NCBI GenBank assembly: GCA_009668205.1
Contig: WJYM01000002.1
Location: 248,001-312,000, forward strand
DNA from: Enterobacteriaceae bacterium RIT691
GTDB lineage: Bacteria; Pseudomonadota; Gammaproteobacteria; Enterobacterales; Enterobacteriaceae
Reading direction: 5' to 3'
Length of the DNA: 64,000 bases
The notes under the pieces were generated by a model. It was not told the DNA's origin and did not search any database. It saw nothing but the letters and a program-made list of their open reading frames with translations. The position numbers and the translations under genes are program-made. The number at the start of each line of letters is the position of its first letter. The first letter of the stretch is position 1. Shown here piece after piece: positions 10,219-20,907 of this stretch.

Positions 10219-13092
10219 TTACTGATACTCGCTCATCGGCACACAGGAACAGAACAGGTTGCGGTCACCGTAAACGTCATCAAGACGCTTCACGGTCGGC
10301 CAGTACTTGTTCGCCATGCCTGCCGGGAAGACGGCCAGTTCACGCGTGTAGCCATGGTTCCACTCGGCAACCAGCTCGTTCTGGGTGTGCGGCGCATTTA
10401 CCAGCGGGTTATCTTCCAGCGTCCACTCGCCACCTTTCACGCGGTCGATCTCGCTGCGGATAGCCAGCATCGCATCGATAAAGCGGTCGAGTTCAACTTT
10501 ACTTTCCGATTCGGTCGGTTCCACCATCAGCGTACCCGCCACCGGGAAGGACATCGTTGGCGCATGGAAACCGTAGTCAATCAGACGCTTGGCGATATCC
10601 AGCTCGCTAATACCGGTCTCTTCTTTCAGCGGACGAATATCAAGGATACATTCGTGCGCTACACGGCCATCACGCCCGGTATAGAGCACCGGATAGGCAT
10701 TTTGCAGACGAGTGGCGATGTAGTTCGCATTCAGGATTGCCACCTGGCTCGCTTTCTTCAGCCCTTCTGCACCCATCATGCGGATGTACATCCAGCTGAT
10801 TGGCAGAATGGATGCGCTACCGAACGGTGCTGCGGACACCGCGCCCTGACGGGTCAGCATCCCTTCAATTTGTACCACGCTGTGGCCTGGCACAAACGGA
10901 GCCAGATGCGCTTTCACGCCGATTGGGCCCATGCCCGGGCCGCCGCCGCCGTGTGGAATGCAGAAGGTTTTATGCAGGTTGAGGTGCGAAACGTCCGCGC
11001 CGATAAAGCCCGGGGAGGTGATGCCAACCTGCGCGTTCATGTTCGCGCCGTCGAGGTAAACCTGGCCGCCGTACTGATGAACGATTTCGCAGACTTCACG
11101 GATGGTTTCTTCGTACACCCCGTGAGTGGACGGATACGTCACCATGATGCAAGAGAGATTTGCGCCAGTCTGTTCGGCTTTCTCGCGCAGATCCGCCAGA
11201 TCGATGTTGCCTTGCTTATCACAAGCCACAACAACAACCTGCATGCCCGCCATTTGTGCCGACGCCGGGTTAGTCCCGTGTGCAGAGCTTGGGATCAAGC
11301 AGATATCGCGATGCCCTTCGTTGCGGCTTTCGTGATAGTGACGAATCGCCAGCAGGCCAGCGTATTCGCCCTGCGCACCGGAGTTTGGCTGCATACACAG
11401 CGCATCATAGCCCGTCAGCTTCACCAGCCAGTCGGAAAGCTGATTGATCATCTGATGATAACCTTCAGCCTGATCCGCCGGGCAGAACGGGTGCAGCTCG
11501 GCAAATTCTGGCCAGGTAATCGGGATCATTTCTGCCGCCGCGTTGAGCTTCATGGTGCAGGAGCCCAGCGGGATCATCGCCTGATTCAGCGCCAGATCTT
11601 TACGCTCAAGCCCGTGCATGTAGCGCATCATCTCGGTTTCGCTGTGGTAACGGTTGAACACCGGATGGGTCAGGATTTCGTCATCACGCAGCATCGCCTG
11701 CGGGATAGAACGGCTGTCGTGGGCCACGTCTTTATCAAGCGTATCGACGTTCAAGCCGTGGTTATCACCCAGCAGCACAGAGAACAGGGCCAGTACATCG
11801 TCACGCGTGGTGGCTTCATCTAGGGTAATGCCTACAGCGTGATGAATATCGCTACGCAGGTTGATCTCTGCCGCTTCAGCGCGTGCCAGCACGGCGGCTT
11901 TGTCAGCCACTTCCACACACAGGGTGTCGAAGTAATGGGCGTGACGCAGTTTCAGCCCTTTCTGCTGCAGGCCAGCAGCCAGAATATCGGTCAGGCGATG
12001 GATACGGCTGGCAATACGCTTCAGACCAACCGGGCCGTGGAACACGGCGTACAGGCTGGCGATGTTAGCCAGTAGCACCTGGGAAGTACAAATGTTGGAG
12101 TTCGCTTTCTCGCGGCGAATATGCTGTTCACGAGTCTGCATCGCCATGCGCAGCGCAGTGTTCCCGGCGGCATCTTTCGATACCCCGATAATACGGCCAG
12201 GCATGGAACGTTTGAATTCATCTTTCGCGGCAAAGAAGGCCGCATGCGGGCCGCCATAGCCCATTGGCACGCCAAAACGCTGTGCGGAACCGAAGACGAT
12301 GTCCGCGCCCTGCTTGCCAGGTGCCGTCAGCAGCACCAGCGCCATGAAATCGGCGGCAACGCTGACCACGACTTTGCGATCTTTCAATTCAGCAATCAGC
12401 TTGCTGTAGTCGTGCACTTCACCGGTGGTGCCCACCTGTTGCAGCAACACCCCAAACACATCCTGATGGTCGAGCGCTTTAGCCGCGTCATCAACAATCA
12501 CTTCAAAACCAAAGGTTTCTGCACGAGTACGCACCACATCCAAGGTCTGCGGATGAATGTCGGCCGCCACGAAGAAACGGTTGGCATTTTTCAGCTTGCT
12601 TACGCGCTTCGCCATCGCCATCGCTTCGGCGGCAGCGGTCGCTTCATCCAGCAGCGATGCGGAAGCAATGTCCAGCCCGGTCAAGTCCAGGGTGACAGTC
12701 TGGTAGTTCAGCAGGGCTTCGAGACGCCCCTGAGACACTTCCGGCTGATACGGCGTGTACGCGGTGTACCAACCCGGGTTTTCCAGCATATTGCGCTGGA
12801 TAACCGGCGGCAGCTGCACGGCGGTGTAACCCATGCCAATGTAAGACTTAAAGCGCTTGTTGCGGCTGGCAATGGCTTTCAGCTCCGCCAGAGCGGCAAA
12901 CTCCGTGGTCGCCTCGCCCACCTGCGGCGGGGTGGCAAGCTGAATGTCCTGCGGCACAATCTGACCGGTCAGCGCGTCTAATGACTCTGCGCCAACGGCG
13001 TTCAGCATCTCCTGCTGTTGTGCTGCATCCGGGCCGATATGGCGTTCGATAAAAGCGCCGCGATTTTCAAGCTGACTTAACGTCTTTGTCAT
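10219..13092 (-). CDS. gcvP: Glycine dehydrogenase (decarboxylating), P protein
   Basis: 957-aa PLP enzyme, the same length as E. coli GcvP. It decarboxylates glycine and passes the aminomethyl group to lipoyl-GcvH. The PLP-binding lysine is in [16 protein letters not shown] in the C-terminal half, and the N-terminal homologous half starts about residue 15 (RHIGPD). Last gene of gcvT-gcvH-gcvP. A 122-nt gap with a palindromic repeat separates it from gcvH, so mRNA levels may differ along the operon. Confidence 0.98.
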   Translation of the reverse strand: MTKTLSQLENRGAFIERHIGPDAAQQQEMLNAVGAESLDALTGQIVPQDIQLATPPQVGEATTEFAALAELKAIASRNKRFKSYIGMGYTAVQLPPVIQRNMLENPGWYTAYTPYQPEVSQGRLEALLNYQTVTLDLTGLDIASASLLDEATAAAEAMAMAKRVSKLKNANRFFVAADIHPQTLDVVRTRAETFGFEVIVDDAAKALDHQDVFGVLLQQVGTTGEVHDYSKLIAELKDRKVVVSVAADFMALVLLTAPGKQGADIVFGSAQRFGVPMGYGGPHAAFFAAKDEFKRSMPGRIIGVSKDAAGNTALRMAMQTREQHIRREKANSNICTSQVLLANIASLYAVFHGPVGLKRIASRIHRLTDILAAGLQQKGLKLRHAHYFDTLCVEVADKAAVLARAEAAEINLRSDIHHAVGITLDEATTRDDVLALFSVLLGDNHGLNVDTLDKDVAHDSRSIPQAMLRDDEILTHPVFNRYHSETEMMRYMHGLERKDLALNQAMIPLGSCTMKLNAAAEMIPITWPEFAELHPFCPADQAEGYHQMINQLSDWLVKLTGYDALCMQPNSGAQGEYAGLLAIRHYHESRNEGHRDICLIPSSAHGTNPASAQMAGMQVVVVACDKQGNIDLADLREKAEQTGANLSCIMVTYPSTHGVYEETIREVCEIVHQYGGQVYLDGANMNAQVGITSPGFIGADVSHLNLHKTFCIPHGGGGPGMGPIGVKAHLAPFVPGHSVVQIEGMLTRQGAVSAAPFGSASILPISWMYIRMMGAEGLKKASQVAILNANYIATRLQNAYPVLYTGRDGRVAHECILDIRPLKEETGISELDIAKRLIDYGFHAPTMSFPVAGTLMVEPTESESKVELDRFIDAMLAIRSEIDRVKGGEWTLEDNPLVNAPHTQNELVAEWNHGYTRELAVFPAGMANKYWPTVKRLDDVYGDRNLFCSCVPMSEYQ

Positions 13093-13167
13093 GAGCGATG
13101 GTTCCTGAAACGTGCAGTGAATAGTGTTCTGTCATTCCCGTCGAAAAGGAATGGGGAGGGAGGCGCA

Positions 13168-13207
13168 TTCCCCCTCTCCCCGACCCTCTCCCCAAGGGAG
13201 AGGGGGA
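13168..13207. repeat. CCCTCTCCC-family palindromic repeat, gcvH-gcvP gap
   Basis: CCCCTCTCCCCGACCCTCTC followed by the complementary GGGAGAGGGGG. This is one copy of a repeat family that recurs at several other gaps in this window. It lies inside the gcv operon. Confidence 0.75.
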
Positions 13208-13214
13208 TAATGAA

Positions 13215-13604
13215 TTACTCGTCTTCTAACAGGGCTTCGTACGCCGCGGCATCCAGCAGCGCAGCCACTTCGGCTTCATCAGCAGCTTTGATTTTGAAGA
13301 TCCAGCCTGCGCCATATGGCTCGCTGTTTACCAGCTCCGGGGAATCACTCAGCGCGTCGTTGACGGCAACGATTTCACCGCTGATTGGCGCGTAGATATC
13401 GGAGGCCGCTTTCACGGATTCAGCCACCGCGCAGTCATCGCCTGCTTCCACGGTTTTGCCTACCTCTGGCAGGTCAACAAACACCATGTCGCCCAGCAGT
13501 TCCTGCGCGTGCTCGGTGATGCCTACGGTGTAGGAGCCGTCAGCTTCTTTGCGCAGCCATTCGTGTTCTTTGCTGTATTTCAGTTCTGCAGGTACATTGC
13601 TCAT
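13215..13604 (-). CDS. gcvH: Glycine cleavage H protein
   Basis: 129-aa lipoyl carrier that shuttles the aminomethyl group from GcvP to GcvT. Lipoylated lysine at residue 65 within [13 protein letters not shown]. Acidic C-terminus. Separated from gcvT by 27 nt and transcribed with it. Confidence 0.98.
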   Translation of the reverse strand: MSNVPAELKYSKEHEWLRKEADGSYTVGITEHAQELLGDMVFVDLPEVGKTVEAGDDCAVAESVKAASDIYAPISGEIVAVNDALSDSPELVNSEPYGAGWIFKIKAADEAEVAALLDAAAYEALLEDE

Positions 13605-13631
13605 TAAAAAATCTCCATTAAAAATAATCGA

Positions 13632-14726
13632 TTACACAACGGCTTTGCCATTGCGTACAAATACAGGTTTGGTCACTTTGACCGGCATTTCACGGTTACG
13701 GATTTGCACTACGGCAGATTCACCGATGCCCGCTGGCACGCGAGCCAGCGCAATGCTGTAGCCAAGCGTTGGCGAGAAAGTCCCGCTGGTGATAATGCCT
13801 TCGTGCTGATTGCCCTGCTCATCGCTAAAGCGGACCGGCAGTTCGCCACGCAGCACGCCTTTCTCGGTCATCACCAGACCAACCAACTGTTCGGTACCCT
13901 GTTGACGTTGAGCTTCCAGGGCTTCGCGGCCGATAAAATCGCGGTCAGCAGGCTCCCACGCGAGGGTCCAGCCCATGTTAGCCGCCAGAGGAGAAATGCC
14001 TTCGTCCATCTCCTGACCATACAGGTTCATCCCCGCTTCCAGACGCAGCGTATCGCGTGCACCCAGACCGCATGGCTTCACGCCCGTTTCCACCAGCGCA
14101 TGCCAGAAATCAGCGGCCTTTTCGTTTGGCAGGGCGATTTCATATCCCGCTTCACCGGTATAACCGGTGGTGGCAACAAACAGATCGCCTGCCTGCACCC
14201 CGAAGAAGGGTTTCATGCCTTCCACCGCGTGACGCTGTTCATCGCTGAACAGGCTGGCGGCCTTCGCCTGCGCATCCGGGCCCTGTACGGCGATCAGCGC
14301 CAGGTCATCACGCACGGTGATTTCAATGCCGTAGGGCTCTGCGTGCTGGCTAATCCAGGCGAGGTCTTTTTCACGGGTGGCGGAGTTAACAACGAGGCGG
14401 AAATAGTCTTCAGTGAGGAAGTAAACGATCAGGTCATCGATGACCCCGGCGGAGGCATTGAGCATGCCGGTGTAGAGCGCTTTGCCGGGTTTGGTCAGCT
14501 TCGCCACGTCGTTTGCCAGCAGATAGCGCAGGAACTCACGGGTGCGGCTCCCGTGCAAATCAACGATGGTCATGTGGGACACATCAAACATGCCAGCACC
14601 GGTGCGCACAGCATGGTGCTCATCGATTTGTGAGCCGTAATGCAGTGGCATCATCCAGCCGTGGAAGTCCACCATGCGAGCGCCGCACAGCGTGTGTTGT
14701 TCATACAAAGGCGTCTGTTGAGCCAT
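13632..14726 (-). CDS. gcvT: Aminomethyltransferase, glycine cleavage T protein
   Basis: 364 aa. It transfers the methylene group from aminomethyl-GcvH to tetrahydrofolate and releases ammonia. The folate-binding fold is shared with YgfZ; conserved segments include [12 protein letters not shown] and [16 protein letters not shown]. Two adjacent ATG codons exist; the second (14726) has the better spacing from GAGGA and gives the [10 protein letters not shown] start of the E. coli protein. First gene of the operon. Confidence 0.98.
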   Translation of the reverse strand: MAQQTPLYEQHTLCGARMVDFHGWMMPLHYGSQIDEHHAVRTGAGMFDVSHMTIVDLHGSRTREFLRYLLANDVAKLTKPGKALYTGMLNASAGVIDDLIVYFLTEDYFRLVVNSATREKDLAWISQHAEPYGIEITVRDDLALIAVQGPDAQAKAASLFSDEQRHAVEGMKPFFGVQAGDLFVATTGYTGEAGYEIALPNEKAADFWHALVETGVKPCGLGARDTLRLEAGMNLYGQEMDEGISPLAANMGWTLAWEPADRDFIGREALEAQRQQGTEQLVGLVMTEKGVLRGELPVRFSDEQGNQHEGIITSGTFSPTLGYSIALARVPAGIGESAVVQIRNREMPVKVTKPVFVRNGKAVV

Positions 14727-15148
14727 CATGTCCTCATTGAGTCAGCGGGGCCTGCCAGGTGCTTTGTGGGCAAAAAACGCCGCACAAAGCCCAGCGTCGA
14801 CACCACTCCTGGGCATCGACGCAAACGTTCTCTTTTGCCTGACGTTACCACTGAAAACCACGGTAAACCATAAGGCAAAAGCAACCATCAGATTAGCTTA
14901 TGACCAAAATACGCTGAAAACTCTACAGAACGATCAACTGGCTTACTGCGACTAATGCCACATAAAATTAACATCATTGAACAATTATCAGTGCATGATG
15001 ATATTTCGTGCGGAAAATCGGGCTGATTTTTCGTAAGGGATTTCTTGCCAGATAAATAAAACTAATGCGAAAAAGGCGGTGGAATTAGAATTTTTCAAAC
15101 GAGGCAGGTGCAACCCGACGCAGCGCCGGGTTGCGAAGTGTGATCGGC
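14727..15148. promoter_or_regulatory. gcvTHP control region and ubiI 3' hairpin
   Basis: About 420 nt without a gene. It must hold the gcv promoter and, by analogy with E. coli, sites for GcvA, Lrp and PurR; I could not assign individual sites. The middle (14890-15060) is AT-rich, which suits Lrp binding. At 15110-15134 the perfect inverted repeat GCAACCCG / CGGGTTGC lies just downstream of ubiI on its strand and may end or protect that transcript. No convincing ORF. Confidence 0.5.
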
Positions 15149-16351
15149 TTAACGCAGCCAGGTCGGAAGGTCGTTAAGTCCCATGGCCTGACGAATCAGC
15201 TGCGGCTTAACGCCCGGTAACGTATCAGCCAGCTTCAGGCCAATATCACGCAGCAGTTTTTTCGCCGGGTTGACGCCCGCAAACAGTTCGCGGAAACCCT
15301 GCATTCCTGCCAGCATCATGGCCGCGCTGTGCTTGCGACTACGCTCGTAGCGACGCAGATACAAGTGCTGACCAAAGTCTTTGCCCTGCGCATGCAGGCG
15401 GCGGAGCTCTTCGATTAATTCTGCCGCATCCATAAAGCCGAGATTCACACCCTGCCCGGCCAATGGATGAATGGTGTGGGCGGCATCGCCCACCAACGCC
15501 AGACGATGGGCGGCAAACTGGCGGGCATAACGCCCCGTCAACGGGAAGACCTGACGATCGCTTTCCACCTGGCAGAGACCCAGACGGTTATCAAATGCCA
15601 CCGTCAGCGCCTGATTAAACTCAGCCTGATCGGCATTCTTCATGCGCTCCGCGTCCTGCGGCGATAGCGACCAGACGATGGAGCACAGATGCGGATCGCT
15701 CAACGGTAAAAACGCCAGAATGCCTTCACCGTGGAACGCCTGGCGCGCCACGGCCAGATGCGGCTCTGCTGTGCGAATGGTCGCCACCAGCGCATGATGG
15801 CGATAATCCCATGACGTCAGCGGGATATCGGCTTTATTACGCAGCCAGGAATTCGCACCATCGGCGCCAATCACCAGCCGTGCCGTGAGCATGTTACCGT
15901 CTTTCAGGCTGAGGAAAGCTTCGTTTTCTCCCCACGCCACCTGCGCCAGTTCCGCATTTGCCATCAGCGTGACGTCGGCACAACGCTGCGCTTTTTGCCA
16001 CAGCGCGTGGTTGATCACGCTGTTTTCAATAATGTGGCCAAGATGGCTGAATCCCAGGCTCCCATCATCAAAAGTGATACGCCCAAAACTGTCCTGATCC
16101 CACACTTCCATGCCGTGATAGCGGCTGGCGCGGGCCTTCACAATGTCAGACCAAACGTCCAGACGAGACAGTAGCTTTTCGCTGGCGGCATTAATCGCCG
16201 ATACGCGAAGTTGCGGTGCGGAGTCTGCTGCAACCGGCTGCGGCTCATGCTGTTCAATCACCGCCACGCGCAGGCCGCTGCCCTGTAATCCACAGGCTAC
16301 CGCCAGTCCTACCATCCCACCGCCCACGATAGCGATATCAACGCTTTGCAT
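15149..16351 (-). CDS. ubiI: UbiI, FAD-dependent 2-polyprenylphenol hydroxylase (C5)
   Basis: 400-aa flavoprotein monooxygenase that adds the C5 hydroxyl in aerobic ubiquinone synthesis (formerly VisC). The dinucleotide fold GGGMVGLAVACGL is at residues 10-22, the DG motif is in VIGADGANSWLR and the GD motif is in GDAAHTIHPLAGQG. Same size as the E. coli enzyme. Operon order pepP-ubiH-ubiI is kept, with 11 nt to ubiH. Confidence 0.96.
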   Translation of the reverse strand: MQSVDIAIVGGGMVGLAVACGLQGSGLRVAVIEQHEPQPVAADSAPQLRVSAINAASEKLLSRLDVWSDIVKARASRYHGMEVWDQDSFGRITFDDGSLGFSHLGHIIENSVINHALWQKAQRCADVTLMANAELAQVAWGENEAFLSLKDGNMLTARLVIGADGANSWLRNKADIPLTSWDYRHHALVATIRTAEPHLAVARQAFHGEGILAFLPLSDPHLCSIVWSLSPQDAERMKNADQAEFNQALTVAFDNRLGLCQVESDRQVFPLTGRYARQFAAHRLALVGDAAHTIHPLAGQGVNLGFMDAAELIEELRRLHAQGKDFGQHLYLRRYERSRKHSAAMMLAGMQGFRELFAGVNPAKKLLRDIGLKLADTLPGVKPQLIRQAMGLNDLPTWLR

Positions 16352-16362
16352 TTCGTAATTCC

Positions 16363-17529
16363 TTATCTCGCTACCTGACCTAAGGTGCGCTGGGCCAGCG
16401 CATCGCGCGCCGGAGAAAATAATTCCATCGCCATCAGGCCGACATTTCGCCCGGCCACTAACGGCGCCCAGCGGTTAGCAAACAGATGGACCAGGCCGTC
16501 CGTTACGCCAATAGTTGTACTTTTATCGTTGTCACGACGCTGCTGATACTCACACAGCAGCGCGTAGTCGCCAGCATCCTTCGCGGTCGCCACCTTTTCC
16601 GCCAGCGACATTACATCACGCAGGCCAAGGTTAAAGCCCTGCCCGGCAATCGGGTGCAGGGTTTGCGCCGCGTTGCCGACTAACGCTAACCGGTGCGATA
16701 CGGTACGCGTGGCGGTCGTCAGGGACAGAGGATAAGCGCTGCGGCTGCCGCTATGGGTGATTCGTCCGAGACGCCAGCCAAAGGCCTTTTGCAATTCATC
16801 GCAAAAACGCGCGTCGGACCAACGCAGGATCTCGTCGCGATCCTCAAGAGGATGGCACCACACCAGCGAACAACGGCCATCAGACATTGGCAGCATCGCC
16901 AACGGTCCATGTTGCGTAAAACGCTCAAACGCACGGCCGTCATGCGCAACAGAGGTTGTTACGTTCGCGATCACCGCCAACTGCTCATAAGGTTGCTGTT
17001 GCCACGCGATGCCGCACTGTTCGCCCAATGCCGAACGGGAGCCGTCAGCGGCCACCAGCAATTTTCCGCTCAGTACACTGCCGTTATCCAACGTCACGTC
17101 TACCTGTTCCTGGCTGCGGGAGAAGTGCGCGACGCGAGCCGGGCAATGCAGCGTGACGCCGGGCGCTTTGCGCAGCAGCGCAAACAGTCGTTGCCCGACA
17201 TCATGCAGTTCAACCACTTGTCCCAGCGCCGGGAGTTGATAATCACCCGCTTCCAGCGTCACAAACCCGGCATGTCCACGATCGCTGACATGCACCGTGC
17301 GGATCGCCGTGGCGCATTCTTTGATAGCCTGCCAAATGCCAACTCGCGCCAGTTGCTGACACGTCCCTGCCGCCAGAGCGATAGCGCGCGAGTCAAAACC
17401 AGGGTGCTGCTGGGCATCGGGCGCAACGGCCTCAATCAGGTGAACGGGAACCTGCCCACGGCTGAGATGCGAAATAGCCAGCGCAAGCGTTGCGCCGGTC
17501 ATGCCACCGCCTACGATGATGATACTCAT
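16363..17529 (-). CDS. ubiH: UbiH, 2-octaprenyl-6-methoxyphenol hydroxylase
   Basis: 388-aa paralogue of UbiI that acts at another ring position (C1) in ubiquinone synthesis. FAD motif GGGMTGATLALAI at residues 6-18, VAADGSRSALG and GNAAQTLHPIAGQGFNLG. The start ATG overlaps the pepP stop (ATGA), so translation is coupled. Slightly shorter than E. coli UbiH (392 aa). Confidence 0.96.
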   Translation of the reverse strand: MSIIIVGGGMTGATLALAISHLSRGQVPVHLIEAVAPDAQQHPGFDSRAIALAAGTCQQLARVGIWQAIKECATAIRTVHVSDRGHAGFVTLEAGDYQLPALGQVVELHDVGQRLFALLRKAPGVTLHCPARVAHFSRSQEQVDVTLDNGSVLSGKLLVAADGSRSALGEQCGIAWQQQPYEQLAVIANVTTSVAHDGRAFERFTQHGPLAMLPMSDGRCSLVWCHPLEDRDEILRWSDARFCDELQKAFGWRLGRITHSGSRSAYPLSLTTATRTVSHRLALVGNAAQTLHPIAGQGFNLGLRDVMSLAEKVATAKDAGDYALLCEYQQRRDNDKSTTIGVTDGLVHLFANRWAPLVAGRNVGLMAMELFSPARDALAQRTLGQVAR

Positions 17530-18839
17530 GGTCGGTGCGCCGCCATCAGCGCTTCAATTTCATCGGCATTTTTAACGACGCCCGCGGTCAGATTCTCGTT
17601 GCCCTTTTCGGTAATGACGATGTCATCCTCGATACGAATACCGATGCCACGATATTGCTCTGGTACGTCAGCATCAGGGGCGATGTACAGCCCTGGCTCG
17701 ACGGTCAGCACCATACCGGGTTCCAGCACGCGTGAACGGTCTTGTCCGTAATCGCCCACGTCATGTACGTCCATTCCCAACCAGTGGCTCAGGCCGTGCA
17801 CAAAGAATTTGCGATGGGCATTATCGGCAATCAGCTGGTCGACATCGCCGTGCAGAATACCCAGCTCAACCAACCCAACCACCATGATGTGAACCACTTC
17901 ACTGGTGACTTCCTGCATGGTGGTACCTGGGCGATAGAGTTCCAGGGCGGCGTCCAGCGATTCCAGCACAATGTCATAAATCGCGCGCTGCGCCGGCGTG
18001 AATCGGCCATTCACCGGGAAAGTTCGGGTGATATCGCCCGCGTAGCCCTGATATTCACAGCCCGCGTCAATCAGCACTAAATCGCCATCGCGCAGTTCAG
18101 ATTCATTTTCCGTGTAGTGCAGAATGCAGCCGTTTTCACCCCCGCCAACGATGGTGTTGTAAGACGGGTAGCGCGCACCATGGCGGTTGAATTCATGGTG
18201 AATTTCGCCTTCAAGCTGAAACTCGAACATGCCCGGACGGCATTTTTCCATCGCCCGGGTATGGGCCAGCGCGGAGATTTCGCCCGCGCGGCGCATCACG
18301 TCCAGCTCTTCCGGGGATTTAAACAGGCGCATTTCGTGCACCAGCGGTCGCCAATCCACCACCGCAGCGGGCGCTTTCAAATTCTGTCGTGCGCCTTTAC
18401 GCAGTTTATCCAGCGCACGGAACACGATGCTATCGGCGTACTCGTATTCACCCTGAGCGTGATAGACCGCATCCAGTCCGTTCAGCAACTGGAAAAGCTG
18501 TTCATCAATTTCACTGAAGGCCAGCGCACGATCGACGCCGAGTTTTTCGGGCGCCGCTTCCTGGCCCAAACGGCGACCAAACCAGATTTCGGCAGTCAGA
18601 TCGCGGATGCGGTTAAACAGCACGCTGTGGTTATGGGTGTCATCACTTTTGATCAATACCAGCAGCGCTTCCGGCTCGTTAAAGCCAGTAAAGTAGCTAA
18701 AATCGCTGCTTTGGCGATAGGGATACTCGGTATCCGCACTGCGCATGGCCTCTGGAGCGGCAAAAATCAGCGCCGCGCTGCCCGATGGCATCTGCGCCAG
18801 CAGCTTCTGCCGACGCTGAACGTATTCCTGCTGTGTCAT
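17526..18839 (-). CDS. pepP: Xaa-Pro aminopeptidase P
   Basis: 437-aa pita-bread metallopeptidase that removes the N-terminal residue before proline. Metal ligands are visible in order: Asp in VLIDAGCEYQGY, Asp in AGDITRTFP, His in HGLSHWLGMDVHD, Glu in VEPGLYIAPD and Glu in GIRIEDD. An N-terminal AMP_N domain precedes the catalytic domain. It lies between ygfB (25-nt gap) and ubiH (overlap). Confidence 0.97.
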   Translation of the reverse strand: MTQQEYVQRRQKLLAQMPSGSAALIFAAPEAMRSADTEYPYRQSSDFSYFTGFNEPEALLVLIKSDDTHNHSVLFNRIRDLTAEIWFGRRLGQEAAPEKLGVDRALAFSEIDEQLFQLLNGLDAVYHAQGEYEYADSIVFRALDKLRKGARQNLKAPAAVVDWRPLVHEMRLFKSPEELDVMRRAGEISALAHTRAMEKCRPGMFEFQLEGEIHHEFNRHGARYPSYNTIVGGGENGCILHYTENESELRDGDLVLIDAGCEYQGYAGDITRTFPVNGRFTPAQRAIYDIVLESLDAALELYRPGTTMQEVTSEVVHIMVVGLVELGILHGDVDQLIADNAHRKFFVHGLSHWLGMDVHDVGDYGQDRSRVLEPGMVLTVEPGLYIAPDADVPEQYRGIGIRIEDDIVITEKGNENLTAGVVKNADEIEALMAAHRP

Positions 18840-18864
18840 GACACCCTCCAGAACGAGCTAATAA

Positions 18865-19443
18865 TTAGTGTAAGGTTGGTTTGCGCACTTCCGGCGCAGT
18901 GGGCTGCGGACGGCCGAAGGTCTCGTGACACAGCAGCGCGGCAACGCGTACGTACTCCACGATTTCTTCGAGCGACATTTCCAGCTCTTCCTGATCTTCT
19001 TCTTCGTCGTAGCCCAACTGCGCAATGTTACGCAAATCGTCGATGGCTTCGCCGGTTTCACCTTTCACTTTGTCGAGCTTCGGCTGAGTCACACCCAGGC
19101 CAAGCAGGAAGTGGTTCACCCAGCCTGCCAGGGCGTCTGCGCGTTCAAACACGCTAACGTTATCGCCATCTGGCATATACAGCTGGAAGAGAAAACCTTC
19201 ATCTTCCAGCGCATCGCTGGTTGCCGCATGCAACTTACGCAGGACTTCAGCCAGTTGATGACCGAAGGCCATCCCTTCGTTGGTCAGGTCGTGCACCAGC
19301 GGTAACCAGCTGCTGTCTTTGTTGCCGCCACACAGCATGCCGCTTATCAACCCGTGCATTTCTGCCGGCGTCAGGCCAACGCCCTGTTGGTTAAGTAACT
19401 GGTTCACATCGTTGTAACCAGGCATTTCGTTCTGTATAGACAT
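18865..19443 (-). CDS. ygfB: YgfB, UPF0149 family protein
   Basis: 192-aa acidic protein of unknown biochemical function from the UPF0149 (YgfB/YecA) family. The start [11 protein letters not shown] at 19443 matches E. coli; a second ATG lies 6 nt upstream and cannot be excluded. Very acidic stretch [16 protein letters not shown] near residue 145. Heads the run ygfB-pepP-ubiH-ubiI and is divergent from zapA. In Pseudomonas a homologue affects antibiotic-resistance gene expression; that role is not shown for this one. Confidence 0.93.
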   Translation of the reverse strand: MSIQNEMPGYNDVNQLLNQQGVGLTPAEMHGLISGMLCGGNKDSSWLPLVHDLTNEGMAFGHQLAEVLRKLHAATSDALEDEGFLFQLYMPDGDNVSVFERADALAGWVNHFLLGLGVTQPKLDKVKGETGEAIDDLRNIAQLGYDEEEDQEELEMSLEEIVEYVRVAALLCHETFGRPQPTAPEVRKPTLH

Positions 19444-19608
19444 GCGCATTCGTCGTCGTTGAGGGGAAGTTCATGTTATGCTACCACTTTGGACCCTGGT
19501 GAACCAGAAAAGGGCTTGTATGTTCACACCGGGGTAGCTATAGTGTCGCCCCTTCGTGGCCCCGGTGCGGGCGGCGAAGGCAGCGCAGTCAAACAGCAGG
19601 AAGGTCGC

Positions 19609-19938
19609 ATGTCTGCAGAACCCGTCGATATTCAAATTTTTGGCCGTTCACTGCGAGTGAATTGCCCGCCTGAACAAAGGGATGCCCTGAATCAGGCTGC
19701 GGACGATCTGAATCAGCGGTTGCAAGATCTGAAAGAACGCACTAGAGTCACAAATACCGAACAGCTGGTCTTTATCGCCGCCCTCAACATCAGCTACGAG
19801 CTGACGCAGGAACGAGCGAAAACGCGTGATTACGCGTCCAGCATGGAAACCCGTATTCGGATGCTTCAGCAGACCATTGAACAGGCATTACTTGATCAGG
19901 GTCGCATCTCCGACAAATCAGGTCCTCGGTTTGAATAA
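19609..19938 (+). CDS. zapA: ZapA, cell division Z-ring protein
   Basis: 109 aa. It binds FtsZ and cross-links protofilaments at midcell, and recruits ZapB. N-terminal globular domain ([15 protein letters not shown]) followed by a long C-terminal coiled coil from about residue 70. The ATG at 19609 has AGGAAGG before it and gives MSAEPVDIQ; the open frame continues 50 codons upstream but without an SD. 6S RNA begins 41 nt after the stop. Confidence 0.96.
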   Translation: MSAEPVDIQIFGRSLRVNCPPEQRDALNQAADDLNQRLQDLKERTRVTNTEQLVFIAALNISYELTQERAKTRDYASSMETRIRMLQQTIEQALLDQGRISDKSGPRFE

Positions 19939-19979
19939 CACTTCATGGTTAACTATGGTAGAGTAACCCTGAAGACAAA

Positions 19980-20163
19980 ATTTCTCTGAGATGTTCGCAA
20001 GCGGGCCAGTCCCCTGAGCCGATATTTCATACCACAAGAATGTGGCGCTCCACGGTTGGTGAGCATGCTCGGTTCGTCCGAGAAGCCTTAAAACTGTGAC
20101 GACACATTCACCTTGAACCAAGGGTTCAAGGGTTACAGCCTGCGGCGGCATCTCGGAGATTCC
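19980..20163 (+). ncRNA. ssrS: 6S RNA
   Basis: 184-nt RNA that binds sigma-70 RNA polymerase in stationary phase by imitating an open promoter. The sequence begins ATTTCTCTGAGATGTTCGCA and ends CGGCATCTCGGAGATTCC, so the two ends pair in the long closing stem; the central bubble region and the AACCAAGGGTTCAAGGG hairpin are also conserved. Nearly identical to E. coli ssrS, with only a few changes (for example CTCCACGG in place of CTCCGCGG). Placed between zapA and fau, and processed from a transcript that includes fau. Confidence 0.98.
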
Positions 20164-20182
20164 CTACCTTCTTCTTTCTACC

Positions 20183-20779
20183 ATGACATCATTTTCGCTT
20201 ACCTCCTCAGCAAGACAACACATCCGCCAGACTATCCGGCAACAACGTCGTGCCCTTACCGCTGAACAACAACGTCATTTCGCTCAACACGCCGCTTCAC
20301 GGATGATGGCCTATCCGCCCGTTGTGATGGCACATACCGTGGCCTTGTTTCTCTCTTTTGATGGCGAGCTGGATACGCAGCCGCTGATCGAACAGCTGTG
20401 GCGCAGCGGCAAAAAAGTGTATCTCCCCGTTCTGCATCCGTTCAGCCCAGGCAACCTGCTGTTTCTGCATTACCATCCTCACTCTGAATTAGTGATTAAT
20501 CGCCTGAAGATTCAGGAACCTAAGCTGGATGTACGCGATGTTTTGCCACTGAGTGAGCTCGACGTATTGATTACGCCACTGGTCGCGTTCGACATCAACG
20601 GACAGCGCTTGGGGATGGGCGGCGGTTTTTACGATCGCACACTACAGAACTGGCAGCAGTATGGCGTGCAGCCGGTGGGCTATGCGCATGACTGTCAGCA
20701 GGTGGAACAGCTGCCCGTGGAGAAATGGGATATCCCGCTGCCTGCGGTGGTGACACCGTCGAAAGTGTGGAGCTGGTGA
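20183..20779 (+). CDS. fau: 5-formyltetrahydrofolate cyclo-ligase
   Basis: 198-aa ATP-dependent enzyme (YgfA) that converts 5-formyl-THF to 5,10-methenyl-THF. The substrate and ATP loop GMGGGFYDRTLQNW is near residue 150; basic residues near the N-terminus (RQQRRALT) bind phosphate. The ATG at 20183 is used; a shorter start is used in some E. coli annotations (182 aa), so the exact N-terminus is uncertain. Co-transcribed with 6S RNA. Confidence 0.93.
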   Translation: MTSFSLTSSARQHIRQTIRQQRRALTAEQQRHFAQHAASRMMAYPPVVMAHTVALFLSFDGELDTQPLIEQLWRSGKKVYLPVLHPFSPGNLLFLHYHPHSELVINRLKIQEPKLDVRDVLPLSELDVLITPLVAFDINGQRLGMGGGFYDRTLQNWQQYGVQPVGYAHDCQQVEQLPVEKWDIPLPAVVTPSKVWSW

Positions 20780-20811
20780 AAGCATTGTCGGGTGGCCGCG
20801 AGGTAAATAGT

Positions 20812-20839
20812 AAAACCGTCTCTGGAGGAGACGGTTTTT
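20812..20839. terminator. Bidirectional terminator between fau and serA
   Basis: Stem AAAACCGTCTC / GAGACGGTTTT with a 5-nt loop. The A-rich left arm and T-rich right arm allow it to work for both convergent genes. Confidence 0.85.
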
Positions 20840-20849
20840 AGTGTTTGCT

Positions 20850-20886
20850 CCCTCTCCCCGTGGGAGAGGGTCGGGGTGAGGGCATC
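20850..20886. repeat. CCCTCTCCC-family palindromic repeat, fau-serA gap
   Basis: CCCTCTCCCCGTGGGAGAGGG followed by TCGGGGTGAGGGCATC, the same module seen at 42571 and 52805 in the other orientation. Confidence 0.75.
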
Positions 20887-20907
20887 AGACCGCACCCGCC
20901 ACAGCTA

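Noticed and set aside
10354..11823. 489-aa open frame on the plus strand opposite gcvP
   Set aside because: It lies wholly antisense to a full-length, conserved enzyme gene and has no SD or recognisable domain. Such frames arise from codon bias on the coding strand.
19459..19608. 50-codon N-terminal extension of zapA
   Set aside because: No SD, no homology to ZapA, and the strong AGGAAGG directly before 19609 marks the true start.
20780..20907. Possible Sib-type small RNA between fau and serA
   Set aside because: E. coli encodes SibC in this neighbourhood, but the 128-nt gap here contains only a bidirectional terminator and a palindromic repeat.
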